A stretch of DNA of 64,000 nt from Cantharellus purpuraceus (lineage: Eukaryota > Basidiomycota > Agaricomycetes > Cantharellales > Hydnaceae). The stretch covers positions 742,501 through 806,500 of the forward strand of contig JALBUN010000015.1 in NCBI GenBank assembly GCA_025174535.1. Direction: 5' to 3'. Below, piece by piece: positions 30,481-41,847 of this stretch. Every line of letters begins with the position of its first letter. Positions within the stretch are counted from its first letter, which is position 1. The notes under the pieces are model-generated. The model searched no databases. It was not told the DNA's origin and saw only the letters and a list, made by a program, of their open reading frames with translations. Both the position numbers and the translations under genes were made by a program.

Positions 30481-31509
30481 ATGGCTAACTACCCTGATGT
30501 GTCTGTCATTGACTTCGTGGTTCATAAAGAAAACGATACATATATACAAGGTGGAGTTCCTGTACCTAACTACGGACTCCAATTCACTTCCAACTTCGAC
30601 TTCTACCAACCCAATCGTTTTGACTTCATCTATCTTGAAGCACCAGCAAGTGAGTATGCCATACTACGCAATGACCTTGCCAGCAGCTTCTGGGAGACAT
30701 TGAAGATGAAAACTCGATACATTCTCGCAGCCGCTCACGGATGGGATGGCGAGTCAGCCCTTGAACCTCTCCCTTCTGAGATTCCTCTTGGAAAGCTCCA
30801 GGAGATAGATATGATTCCCCCTCCTTTTCCAGCTCGTAACCAACTCTCATTCAACTTCTTCCTCCTCCCAGAGAAACCCTCTGTCATACGTGAATGGATC
30901 CGTGCTTGGCAGAATCAGTCTCGCCAGCTCTCTGCTTGGATCTGCAAATCCAAAATCAATAGTGCACGCATCCCAGGCTGCTCCTGGAGGTGGCCAACTT
31001 CACCACTCTACTCCCATCCTTTGGATGATGTATCAGAATTTGGTGACGGAATCTCCCAAGCCACTGAGGTGAACTCCACTATATCCGAGTCCTCTCTCCC
31101 CTCTCTCCCAGTTGTTCATGCTTTCAGAGCCCATGCTGAACCTGATGGTCTCAAAAGACCCCGCGGGTCGTCCCCTTTCGAGGCCAATCGTGATGGTGAC
31201 GATGCCAACAAGAAACAACTTGTGTTGTGGCAACCTTCAGCAACCCAACTTCGAGAGATGTACCTTTCCCTTTCACGTGGATATGTTAGCTCGTACTCTG
31301 CTCCCACATCTTCTATCACCACTCCTCCCAACTCACCAGCTCCTCCTCCCTATCACAAAAACTCAACTCACTCCTATGATCCTCGAGTTCCTAAACCTAT
31401 ATTGACTCGTCGGACTCGACTCACGACTCGTGTGTTCAAAAATCCTTATGCCACAGGTAACTCTGGAGGATATGAGAGGATGGAAGGGAGGAAAGATGTG
31501 CGTGACTAG
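30481..31509 (+). CDS. ORF3 of element B, unknown function (342 aa)
   Basis: Intact frame between pol and the 3' LTR, the position of env in retroviruses. It lacks a signal peptide, transmembrane segment or cysteine pattern, so it does not look like an envelope. The N-terminal 160 residues are aromatic-rich and look globular (FDFYQPNRFDFIYLEAP, EWIRAWQNQSRQLSAWICKSK). The C-terminal half is Ser/Pro-rich and ends basic (KPILTRRTRLTTRVF). I do not recognise the family. The open frame in a near-identical-LTR copy suggests selection or very recent insertion. Confidence 0.7.
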   Translation: MANYPDVSVIDFVVHKENDTYIQGGVPVPNYGLQFTSNFDFYQPNRFDFIYLEAPASEYAILRNDLASSFWETLKMKTRYILAAAHGWDGESALEPLPSEIPLGKLQEIDMIPPPFPARNQLSFNFFLLPEKPSVIREWIRAWQNQSRQLSAWICKSKINSARIPGCSWRWPTSPLYSHPLDDVSEFGDGISQATEVNSTISESSLPSLPVVHAFRAHAEPDGLKRPRGSSPFEANRDGDDANKKQLVLWQPSATQLREMYLSLSRGYVSSYSAPTSSITTPPNSPAPPPYHKNSTHSYDPRVPKPILTRRTRLTTRVFKNPYATGNSGGYERMEGRKDVRD

Positions 31510-31527
31510 GTCAGGGAAAGAATATTT

Positions 31528-31541
31528 GAAGGGGGGATGAA
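31528..31541 (+). promoter_or_regulatory. Polypurine tract of element B
   Basis: GAAGGGGGGATGAA directly precedes the 3' LTR and would prime plus-strand DNA synthesis. Confidence 0.75.
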
Positions 31542-32964
31542 TGTATGGGAACCACCTTTTCCCTATCAAATTCCATTTATGCAGCACCAATGTGCTATTC
31601 TTTGCTTTTCCATTCCTAAATATCAGCATATATTTGATGCTTGTACCTGGAATGGACTTATTCAAATATTCTCTATTTTTCCATATTTTTTCAGGAATAT
31701 TCCATGCAGAACTCGGCTCAGAATCATTTATTTCTGCTGTGCTACAGTTGTGGACCCATAGGCGCCCACAAACCTTCGCGCAGCCGCCTCTCCCCTTTTG
31801 GACCAGGCATTTGGCCTGAATTCAAGCTCAGATGTCTCTCATCAATAAATATTCTGTAACTTAACAACCACAGCCTCTCAGGGCACTATTTTCCATGCAG
31901 ATCATCACATGACATGTGGCTATCCATGGCTGTCCAAACCAGTGCAGAAAACAGGGTGGACACCCTTCTTTTTGCCCGATCAGTGCCTAGCTCAGGGATC
32001 AGATCAGCTGATGGGTGATCAAATCAGGTGATTGCCTTGGAATATTCTACCCCTTTCCATAACATTCTAGCTGTTTCCTTCTATTATTAGATAGAACTTT
32101 CCAGAACCATTATTCAGCTCCTGATCAGTGTTAGCACAGTGATCAGAACCTGTGATTGGCTTGGAATATTCTACCCCTTTCTTCCACCTTCCACAACCTT
32201 CCAGTAGTTTCCATCTATTAATAGGTAGAATATTCCAGAAGCATTAGTCAGCCCCTGTAAATACAATATATAAGGAGGCCATTCTGCCTCTGAAAGAATA
32301 ACATATCATCATATTCTACCCATCTTCTGCACACCAGTGTGACTAGAGTGACATACAGTGTCATCCTCTATCTCAGTAACTGTTGATTACCAGTTCAAGG
32401 ATCTTTTACAGTTGTGTAACTGTACTTGATTGCACTCGAAGTAGTGATATTCCTGCTTTGGGCGTGAGTGTAGTATCTGCCTCACGTGACTACGAATCTA
32501 CAGGGTGAGATTGTCTGTCGATAGTCCTGCCATTAGTGCTCTTGTTTAAGTAACTAGTGTGTACTGCCTTTGCAGAGCATTAGAAGCTTGAACTCGTGTG
32601 AAGCAGTTGCTAGACTACTTCACACATTGCCGTTACCCGCTTCTGAGTGCCACTGGTTGGACGGTTGGATTCATCCACCTACTTCCTTTAGCCTCTAAGT
32701 GCATTCCCATCTTTTTGGACCCCTAAGCGTCTGTGAACTCTAGACTCTGGAAGTCTTATTCATTTCTTGCTGCTAAGAAACGTATTACCTTTCTGCGTAT
32801 AGTCTGCATTGACCAATACAAAGGATTGTAACCAAAGTACAAACGTTAAATTGTTTCTGGAGTTGTGCTGCAGCAGGGTTTGATATTCTTCTCAGCTGTT
32901 CATTCATGGAATTGTGGTGATTTAGAGTTTGCCCTAACACCATAATTTTGCGGGTTCCAAAACA
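31542..32964 (+). repeat. 3' LTR of element B
   Basis: 1423 bp, the same length as the 5' LTR and identical apart from one noticed transition near the right end. Followed by target duplication GTCCC. Confidence 0.95.
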
Positions 32965-33247
32965 GTCCCATTGTCTAGTTAAAGCGTCGGGCTTTGCTCC
33001 AAGTTGACCTGGACGGAAATGGATAAGAAGATTGAACTGAGATAGGTATTCGGACCATTGGACTTGTCTCCGGGTGAGCAGTTTCGTTGTGGAGAAGTAT
33101 TCCAAGTTCTTGTGGTCAGTTATGACGTCCACCAGATCAGAGGGGCCTTCAAGGTAGTGTCTCCATATCCGGAAGGCTTCATATATGGCAAGGAGCTCTT
33201 TGTCATGGACGTCATAGTTCAGTTTGGGGGGTGTAAATGTACACGAG
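32965..33247 (-). pseudogene. RNase H segment of element A
   Basis: Reverse strand: [21 protein letters not shown], then [21 protein letters not shown] and the [23 protein letters not shown] tether, typical of gypsy RNase H. It joins the integrase part across the B element. On its N-terminal side it is cut by LTR C at 33248. Confidence 0.85.
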
Positions 33248-33608
33248 TGTCAGGGTTCAAATAAGTCATATTCTATTTTTAGTATTTTCTCTTGACACCC
33301 CTATCAGCGCAGCCTGTCAGGGTGCGTCTCCCCTATTTCATTGCCCCTATCACTTCCCTATCTTTTTCCTCCCTATCTTGGTTCTCCTATCCGTCTCCAT
33401 CATTTAGTATAAGACTCGCCTTGGTGCAGTGTGATCCCCTCAGCTTGATCTCTGAGGATATCCGCTGTACCAGGTAAGTCCCATGTATTTATCAGAAACA
33501 GCTGTATAGACTGAGGATATCCGCTGTACCAGCTGGCATTATTTCTTATCGGCTCTCACTTGTTGAGTATCTTGTTGTTGTGGCCTCGTCATCAGCGTTG
33601 CCCTCACA
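33248..33608 (+). repeat. 5' LTR of chromovirus C (copy 1)
   Basis: 361 bp, TGTCAGGG...CCCTCACA, inserted in A RNase H. TATA box TATAAG at 33408-33413. 34 nt from the box start lies AGCTTGATCT (33442-33451), complementary to the primer site. A 361-bp copy in opposite orientation is at 41487-41847 and a shorter one at 47729-48003. Confidence 0.88.
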
Positions 33609-33610
33609 GA

Positions 33611-33620
33611 AGATCAAGCT
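33611..33620 (+). promoter_or_regulatory. Predicted self-primer binding site, element C
   Basis: AGATCAAGCT begins 2 nt after the LTR and is the exact reverse complement of AGCTTGATCT at 33442-33451, just where the transcript should start. Same logic as element A. The site is kept in copy 2 (48006-48015). Confidence 0.6.
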
Positions 33621-33691
33621 CATAAGACGACCCCACACCTCATAACACTTTCCCTATTAACTACTTCACCGATACCATGACCAATCAGCTC

Positions 33692-35120
33692 TGTTTTGGA
33701 ACCCGCAAAATTATGGTGTTAGGGCAAACTCTAAATCACCACAATTCCGTGAATGAACAGCTGAGAAGAATATCAAATCCTACTGCAGCACAACTCCAGA
33801 AACGATTTAACGTTTGTACTTTGGTTACAATCCGTTGTAATGGTCAATGCAGACGATACGCAGGAAGGTAATACGTTTCTTAGCAGTAGGGAATGAATAA
33901 GACTTCCAGAGTCTAGAGTTCACGGACGCTTAGGGGTCCAGATATTCCAAAAAGAGGGGAATGCACTTAGAGGCTAAAGGAAGTAGGTGGATGAATCCGA
34001 CCGTCCAACCAGTGACACTCTGAAGCGGGTAACAGCGATGTGTGAAGTAGTCTAGCAACTGCTTCACACGAGTTCAAGATTCTAATGCTCTGCAAAGGCA
34101 GTACACACTAGTTACTTAAACAAGAGCACTAATGGCAGGACTATTGACAGACAATCTCACCCTGTAGATTCGTAGTCACGCGAGGTAGATACTACACTCA
34201 CGCCCAAAGCAGGACAATCACTACTTCGAGTGCAATCGAATACAGTTACACAACTGTAAGCGACCCTTGAACTGGACAATCAACAGTTACTGAGATATAG
34301 AGGATGACACTGTATGTCACTCTAGTCACACTGATGTGCAAATGATGGGGTAGAAATGGTTATTTATTCAGAGGCAGAATGGGCTCCTTTTATATTGTAT
34401 TTACAGGAGCTGACTAATACTACTGGAAACTTCTACCTATTAATAGATGGAAACTACTGGAAGCTAGTGGAATATGTGAGAAGGGGGTGGAAGTTTCCTA
34501 GCCAATGAGCTGCTTGGATTTGCTCTGACTCATGGCATGAGTCATGGATGGAGTCATAGTGTGACTCAGAGCAGGAGTCATAGTATGAGTAATCACAGGA
34601 GTCATAGCATGAGTCATGGCAGGAGTCATTGCATGAGTCACCATTACTCAAATAACTCGGTCAATACTTTGTTTCCCAGGCTGATTAGCACAGCTATGGG
34701 TAGGCATGGCTTCTATTGAACTCTCCACTGAAAATGGAGTCAGGAGGTGCAGTGGTTGCGAAGATATTGAGCATTTACTGGCAGTGGTGACCAGATTGAG
34801 TCGGAGATTGAAATGAGTCATGTGATCGACAATGAGTCAGTTGTCCGGGTGACTCCGGCTGACTTTGAGGCTGCTGACATCTGCGAAGGTTTGTGGGTCC
34901 ATGTGGGTCCCAAAACTTCGCCCAGCAGAACAATAAGTTTGTAGACTCATTTCTGCATGGAAAATTCCCAAAAAAATATGAAAAAATAGAGAATATTTGA
35001 ATGGCCCTGAATCAAGAGAAAGCAGCAGATATATGCTGATATTTTAAGGCCATGAAGCGAAATTGTACAGTTTTGGGACTTTAAACAAGATCTTTTTAAG
35101 GGAAAACCAGTTCCCATACA
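33692..35120 (-). repeat. Solo LTR B' in C gag
   Basis: 1429 bp, reverse, target duplication AGCTC (33687-33691 and 35121-35125). Its TGAGTCA cluster (about 34527-34645) has five exact sites, one unit of about 23 bp fewer than the copy at 2467. Confidence 0.92.
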
Positions 35121-36092
35121 AGCTCCCTGAAGCCTATTGGGACACTCTAGGTGAAAGTGGTGGCTTTCTGCGAGCGTTGTTCAACACCCAGGCGCAGCAG
35201 CTCCAGCAGCTGCAACTCCAGAACCAGCACCTCCAAAGCCAGTTTGCCAATGTCCAGAACAACCTAGCAGATGCTGCCACTGCTGCTGCCATCGCTGCAG
35301 CACAGACCATCTCTCAGACCACCTCATTTCCCACACCTTCTCCTACATTGTCATCCGTTTGCCCAATAAGGGCAGCTGAACCAGCCAAATTCAATGGAGA
35401 TCGTGCAGAGACGGAAGGTTTCATTCGCTCTATCAGGCTTGCCATTGCAGTCCAGCCTACATCTTTCCCAGATGAGCGGACCAAGATCCTGTATGCCCTC
35501 TCTTTTATGACAGGAGGTTCTGCTGAAGTATGGATGCACAATGAGACACAGGCAGTCATTGACAGGACCTCACCGCTCTCCACCTTGGAGGAATTCATTA
35601 AGCAGGTGGAGGATGCTTTTGGGGACCCTGACCGCTCTCGAACAGCACGAACAAAGCTACACGATCTTAGGATGACACCTGGCATGTCAGCGGATGAATA
35701 CATGGCACAGTTTGAGATACTAGCAGGAAGGACTGGGTTTAATGATGCAGCACTGGAAGATGCCTATGCCTGAGGGCTCCCTGCAATGATTCTTGACAAG
35801 ATCCATGCACAGCCATCCCTCCCATCCGATCTCAAGGCATGGAAGGAAGCAGCCTGTCAAATTGACCGCAACCACCATCGTCTTCTAGAAGTGAGACGTG
35901 CTCAGACTTCCCTCACTCCTGCCCGCTCTACCCCATCCCGCCCTCACAGCACTCCGGTCATCTCTGTACCAACTACCTTGGCAACCTCTAATGGTGCTGC
36001 ACCTATGGATATTGACTCCAACCACCATCGCATTGAGACTTGGATGTGCTATAACTGTGGAAAGCATGGCCATATATCCCCAGCATGCCCTG

Positions 36093-37524
36093 TGTATGGG
36101 AACCACCTTTTCCCTATCAAATTCCATTTATGCAGCACCAATGTGCTATTCTTTGCTTTTCCATTCCTAAATATCAGCATATATTTGATGCTTGTACCTG
36201 GAATGGACTTATTCAAATATTCTCTATTTTTCCATATTTTTTCAGGAATATTCCATGCAGAACTCAGCCCAGAATCATTTATTTCTGCTGTGCTACAGTT
36301 GTGGACCCATAGGCGCCCACAAACCTTCACACAGCTGGCTCTCCACCTTTGGACCAGGCATTTGGCCTGAATTCAAGCTCAGATGTCTCTCATCAATAAA
36401 TATTCTCTAACTTGACAACCACAGCCTCTCAGGGCACTATTTTCCATGGAGATCATCACATGACATGTGGCTATCCATGGCTGTCCAAACCAGTGCAGAA
36501 AACAGGGTGGATACCCTCCTTTTTGCCTGATCAGTGCCTAGTTCAGGGATCAGATCAGCTGATGGGTGATCAAATCAGGTGATTGCCTTGGAATATTCTA
36601 CCCCTTTCCATAACATTCTAGCTGTTTCCCTCTATTATTAGATAGAACTTTCCAGAACCATTATTCAGCTCCTGATCAGTGTTAATGCAGTGATCAGAAC
36701 CTGTGATTGGCTTGGAATATTCTACCCCTTTCTTCCACCTTCCACAACCTTCCAGTAGTTTCCATCTATTAATAGGTAGAATATTCCAGAAGCATTAGTC
36801 AGCCCCTGTAAATACAATATATAAGGAGGCCATTCTGCCTCTGAAAGAATAACATATCATCACATTCTACCCATCTTCTGCACACCAGTGTGACTAGAGT
36901 GACATACAGTGTCATCCTCTATCTCAGTAACTGTTGATTACCAGTTCAAGGATCTTTTACAGTTGTGTAACTGTACTTGATTGCACTCGAAGTAGTGATA
37001 TTCCTGCTTTGGGCGTGAGTGTAGTATCTGCCTCATGTGACTATGAATCTACAGGGTGAGATTGTCTGTCGATAGTCCTGCCATTAGTGCTCTTGTTTAA
37101 GTTACTAGTGTGTACTGCCTTTGCAGAGCATTAGAATCTTGAACTTGTGTGAAGCAGTTGCTAGACTACTTCACACATTGCCGTTACCCGCTTCTGAGTG
37201 CCACTGGTTGGATGGTTGGATTCATCCACCTACTTCCTTTAGCCTCTAAGTGCATTCCCATCTTTTTGGAATATCTGGACCCCTAAGCGTCCGTGAACTC
37301 TAGACTCTGGAAGTCTTATTCATTTCTTGCTGCTAAGAAACGTATTACCTTTCTGCATATAGTCTGCATTGACCAATACAAAGGATTGTAACCAAAGTAC
37401 AAACATTAAATCGTTTCTGGAGTTGTGCTGCAGCAGGGTTTGATATTCTTCTCAGCTGTTCATTCACGGAATTGTGGTGATTTAGAGTTTGCCCTAACAC
37501 CATAATTTTGCGGGTTCCAAAACA
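36093..37524 (+). repeat. Solo LTR B in C gag
   Basis: 1432 bp, forward, target duplication CCCTG (36088-36092 and 37525-37529). Confidence 0.93.
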
Positions 37525-37686
37525 CCCTGAACCACGCAAGGAACATATCCGAGCTGATCTCACACAAACAGCAATTGCAGGCATGATATCAGAGTCAGTA
37601 GCAGCTGCACTGAAGGCCAAGGAAGAAGCGCAGAAGGCAGTAATTCCAAAGCAAGAGGAGAAGCAGGATTTTCAGGCCAGTCAGCA

Positions 37687-39771
37687 GTGAAGAGCATGCC
37701 CTGCCTGACAAACCGGTTTTCAGTTCTTGAATCATGTACTGTAGGGCTCACAAGCGATATGTTACACGCACACTCCCTTGTCCATCAGACTGAAACCAAA
37801 ACAGCCATGCCTGAAAACCCTTCTCAACTTCCAGCTAAACATGATGACCCTCCTCATCTCTACCTTTGATCTGCAGACATCCGTTGATGTACAAGAATTC
37901 CCATGAAAATCCACTCGGTAGACACTGGATACCCTCTAGCCATGGATGCACTCCTCGACAGTGGTGCTACAGGAATGTTCATTGATGCAGAATATGTCAA
38001 AGCAGAGAAACTTCAAACATGCCCTCTACCACGTGCCATACCTGTTTATAACATTGATGGGACCCCAAATGAAGCAGGTTCAATCAAGGAAGAAGTCGAT
38101 CTCATCTGCACATATGGGACCCATACCGAACGTGCCACATTTTCAGTCACAAGCCTGGGAACCTTTGGCATAATTGTTGGGCACACCTGGCTTGTGAAGC
38201 ACAACCCAGAGGTAGACTGGCGTACAGGAAAGGTACAGATGACTTGCTGCCCTGATTCATGTGGAGAAGTACCAGAACACGAAGAGCATTCGCCCGGTAC
38301 AACTCCTTCAAATGGCAAGAACTCACACAGGCAACCCCAATACGAGGGAGACCAAACATTTGTTATCTTTGTAGAAGAAGACTTGGAGAATATCTATGCT
38401 GGTTCAACAGTCTCTCAACAGCTCGCACAGAGGGCTGCAGAATCTACTCCAGTCAAAACCTTTGAGGAGATTGTCCCAAAGGCATACTGGGGATTTAAGG
38501 ATGTTTTTGCAAAGGAGTCCTTTGACCAACTTCCACCTCAAAAACTGTGGGACCACGCTATTGAAATCACTCCAGGAGCACAACCCTTCAGCACAAAGGT
38601 CTATCCAATGTCCCCAAATGAGCAGAAGGAGTTGGACGCATTCCTTGAGGAGAACCTACAGAATCATCGTATACGTCCTTCCAAGTCACCCATGGCATCC
38701 CCTGTCTTTTTTGTGAAGAAGAAGGACGGTAATCTTTGTTTTGTGCAAGACTACTGCAAGCTGAATGATATCACAATCAAGAATACCTACCCACTACCCC
38801 TGGTACCAGACATCATGAATAAAATTGCCGCAGCCAATGCCAAGTACTTTACCAAGCTTGACATCCGATGGGGATATAACAATGTGCGTATTAAAGAGGA
38901 CGATGAGTGGAAGGCAGCCTTTCAAACCAATCGTGGTCTATTTGAACCCCTGGTCATGTTCTTTGGTCTCACAAACAGCCCAGCAACCTTTCAGATGATG
39001 ATGAATGGCATTTTCAAGGAGCTCATTGATGATGGCACTATGGTAGTGTTCATGGACGACATCCTCATTTTCACTGAATCCCTAGAACAACACCACACGA
39101 TCGTGCAATCTGTCCTTGAAATTCTTCAGGCCAACCACCTGTACCTCAAACCAGAGAAATGCCTTTTCTCCCAACAGAAGGTAGATTATCTTGGATTGAT
39201 TCTCTCACAGGGACAGGTAGCTATGGACCCAGTTAAGGTGGCCGGAGTCAGAGACTGGCCCACACCGCACAATGTGACAGAAGTCAAATCCTTCCTGGGT
39301 TTCATCAATTTCTATTGTCGCTTCATTGAGGACTTCTCACATATCGCAAAGCCGCTGAATCGGTTAACAAAGGCAGATACACAGTGGTCCTGGATACCTG
39401 ATGGCCCAGAACAAGAAGCCTTTGATAAACTCAAGCAGCTTGTCACGTCAACTCCAATCCTTGTCCTCCCAGATCAAACCAAGCATTTTCGACTAGAGAC
39501 AGATGCTTCAGCATATGCAACAGGTGCTGTTCTATCTCAACTCTGTGACGATGAGAAATGGAGGCCGGTAGGTTTTGTATCCAAGAGCCTTTCAGATGCA
39601 GAGCGCAACTATGCCATCCATGATAAGGAATTGCTCTCAGTCATCCGTGGACTAGAAGAATGGTGCCACATCTTGGAAGGGACCAAATACAAGATTGAAA
39701 TCCTTAATGACCATCAAAACCTCACATATTTCCATACAGCTCAGAATCTCAATCGTCAACAAGCTCGCTGA
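37687..39771 (+). pseudogene. Protease-RT-RNase H of chromovirus C copy 1
   Basis: The main open stretch runs 37903-39771. Protease motif LLDSGATGMF comes first and IIVGHTWLVKHNPEVDW follows. RT has the PSKSPMASPVFFVKKKDG entry region, FGLTNSPATFQ and the catalytic FMDDIL. RNase H has LETDASAYATGAVLSQ and NYAIHDKELLSVI. The TGA at 39769-39771 sits where copy 2 has tryptophan (TGG). Stops upstream of 37903 also break the link to gag. Defective. Confidence 0.88.
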
Positions 39772-41486
39772 TCACTATACCTTTCTCGTTTTGACTTTGA
39801 ACCGATCCACTGTCCTGGACGACATTCAGCCAAACCTGATGCCCTCTCATGACATGTAGATCATAAGTGGGGGGAGGAAGATAACCAGAACCAGGTTCTT
39901 CTTGGCCCTGAGCTGTTCCACATCGATGTGACATCCACCTATCCAGGGCCAGAAGCTCAAATGATCACAGGAGAAGGAGACATATTCCTGGAACGTGTGC
40001 GGAACTGCACCAACAGAGATGAAAAGGTTGTAAAGGCTCTTAAGGAACTTGGTCCCTCTCGGAATTTACGAGGACAGGAATGGACCGAGGAGAATGGACT
40101 TGTCCTCTATCGTGGCAAGGTATATCCCTCTTGACCCAAAATTGCGCCATGACATTGTAAGGGCACACCACAATACTCACATTACAGGTCACCCTGGTCG
40201 CTGGAGAACAACAGAACTTGTATCCCGCAGCTACTGGTGGCCTGGATTTGGATGATACATTGCCAAATATGTCAAGGGATGTGACCTCTGCAATTGGACA
40301 AAAACTTTCCCTGCTCCTCCTATGGGTAAACTCCTGCCTAATTGTGTCCCAGATCGGAGGTGGCAAGTGATATCTGTTGACCTTATTGTAGAACTACCAT
40401 CAGCCATGGCTATGATGCACTCCTTGTCATTGTGGACCGTCTTTCCAAACGAGCACATGTTATCCCTACCACCTCTGACATCAACTCCATAGGAGTTGCA
40501 CGACTTTTCTGAGACCATGTGTGGAAACACCATGGCCTTCCTGAGGAGATCATCAGTGACCATGGCACCCAGTTTGTCTCTCAATTTATGCGCGAGCTCC
40601 ATAAGCTTTTGGGGATCAAGGTTGCAGCATCCACAGCATATCATCCACAAACCGATGGTCAGACGGAAAGGGTCAATCAAGAAATTGAACAATACTTGAG
40701 GCTTTTTGTCAATCAGCGCCAGGATGACTGGATTGAGTGGGTTCCTCTTGCCAAATTCACATACAACAACCACATCCACTCCTCCACACAATCAACCCCC
40801 TTCATGCTTGATACAGGCCAACACCCAAGGCTTGGGCTAGAGCCAATCCGAGAGACACGACTTGAAGCACTGGAAGAATTCACTGAGCGTATGGAGACGG
40901 CCACCACTGAGGCTCGCTCCACCCTGGAAAAGGCAGCAGATGATATGGCACGATTCTATGATGCCCATCGGCAAGCAGCCCCAGTATACAAACTTGGTGA
41001 CAAGGTCTGGCTCAATGCACAAAATATCACCACCACCCGTCCAACCAAGAAACTTGATCACAAATGGTTAGGACCGTATGTGATTAATAAGGTGGTCTCA
41101 CGAAATGCCTATGGCCTACAACTTCCCCCAATCTTTGGCCGCACTCATCCAGTGTTCTCTGTTGTCTTACTCCATCCTTATGAAAAGGATCCCATCCCTG
41201 AACGCCAGTCATCTCCTCCACCACCTCCAGTCATTCAAGATGGAGTACAGGAATATGAAGTTGAGAAGATCCTTGACAGCAGAGTTTTCCGAGGAAGACT
41301 GGAATACCTTGTGCGTTGGAAGGGCTATGGAGCTGCTGACGACCTCTGGATCCCAGCTAAGGATGCCAGTGGGGCTAGAAGGCGCATTGCAGACTTCCAT
41401 CAGGAAAATCCTGAAGCCCCAAGGCGTATTTCGGCAGCCACCTATGCAGCTCTTCCCTTCAGACGCTTTGAGAACTTCACAGAACC
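39772..41486 (+). pseudogene. Integrase and chromodomain of chromovirus C copy 1
   Basis: Zinc-binding region (about 40150-40310), then the D,D,E core with SDHGTQFVSQF and HPQTDGQTERVNQE, the GPY/F-like region (WLGPYVINKVVS) and a clear chromodomain YEVEKILDSRVFRGRLEYLVRWKGYGAADDLW (about 41250-41365). The frame is open from 40519. Upstream are TGA codons at about 39850, 40253 and 40510, and a 1-nt deletion near 40125. The 3' end is cut at 41486 by an inverted C LTR, so the native tail and 3' LTR are missing. Confidence 0.85.
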
Positions 41487-41847
41487 TGTGAGGGCAACGC
41501 TGATGACGAGGCCACAACAACAAGATACTCAATAAGTGAGAGCCGATAAGAAATAATGCCAGCTGGTACAGCGGATATCCTCAGTCTATACAGCTGTTTC
41601 TGATAAATACATGGGACTTACCTGGTACAGCGGATATCCTCAGAGATCAAGCTGAGGGGATCACACTGCACCAAGGCGAGTCTTATACTAAATGATGGAG
41701 ACGGATAGGAGAACCAAGATAGGGGAGGAAAGATAGGGGAAGTGATAGGGGCAATGAAATAGGGGAGACGCACCCTGACAGGCTGCGCTGATAGGGGTGT
41801 CAAGAGAAAATACTAAAAATAGAATATGACTTATTTGAACCCTGACA
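41487..41847 (-). repeat. LTR C in inverted orientation inside C integrase
   Basis: Exact-length (361 bp) reverse complement of the LTR at 33248 (TGTGAGGG...CCCTGACA). It interrupts the C frame after ...ACAGAACC, where copy 2 reads on. The left flank is GAACC and the right flank is GACCA, so there is no duplication, and the right flank is D-family pol rather than the rest of C. Confidence 0.85.

Larger units (their letters stand above)
21317..32964 (+). mobile_element. Complete Ty3/gypsy element B (three ORFs)
   Basis: 11,648 bp with a 5-bp target duplication GTCCC (21312-21316 and 32965-32969) inside A pol. Both LTRs are 1423 bp and I noticed one difference (c/t in 'cattca(c/t)ggaatt'), so the insertion is very recent. 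Between them are a PBS, ORF1, ORF2, ORF3 and a polypurine tract, all uninterrupted. No other copy in the window retains internal sequence, while at least five B/B' solo LTRs with intact target duplications are present. It is a good candidate for a currently mobile element. Confidence 0.95.
33677..37690 (+). pseudogene. gag of chromovirus C copy 1, split by two solo LTRs
   Basis: Begins MTNQL at 33677, is interrupted by B' (33692-35120), and resumes PEAYWDTLGESGGFLRAL with a Gln-rich coiled-coil-like stretch (QLQQLQLQNQHLQ) and a capsid region. A TGA at 35771-35773 replaces a probable arginine. The CCHC knuckle (CYNCGKHGHISPAC) is followed by LTR B (36093-37524). The last part (37525-37690) is Lys/Glu/Ala-rich and ends at TGA 37688. 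Pol follows in the -1 frame. Confidence 0.85.

Noticed and set aside
30481..31509. ORF3 of element B as a retroviral envelope
   Set aside because: No signal peptide, no transmembrane segment, no furin-like site and no cysteine pattern; position alone is not enough.
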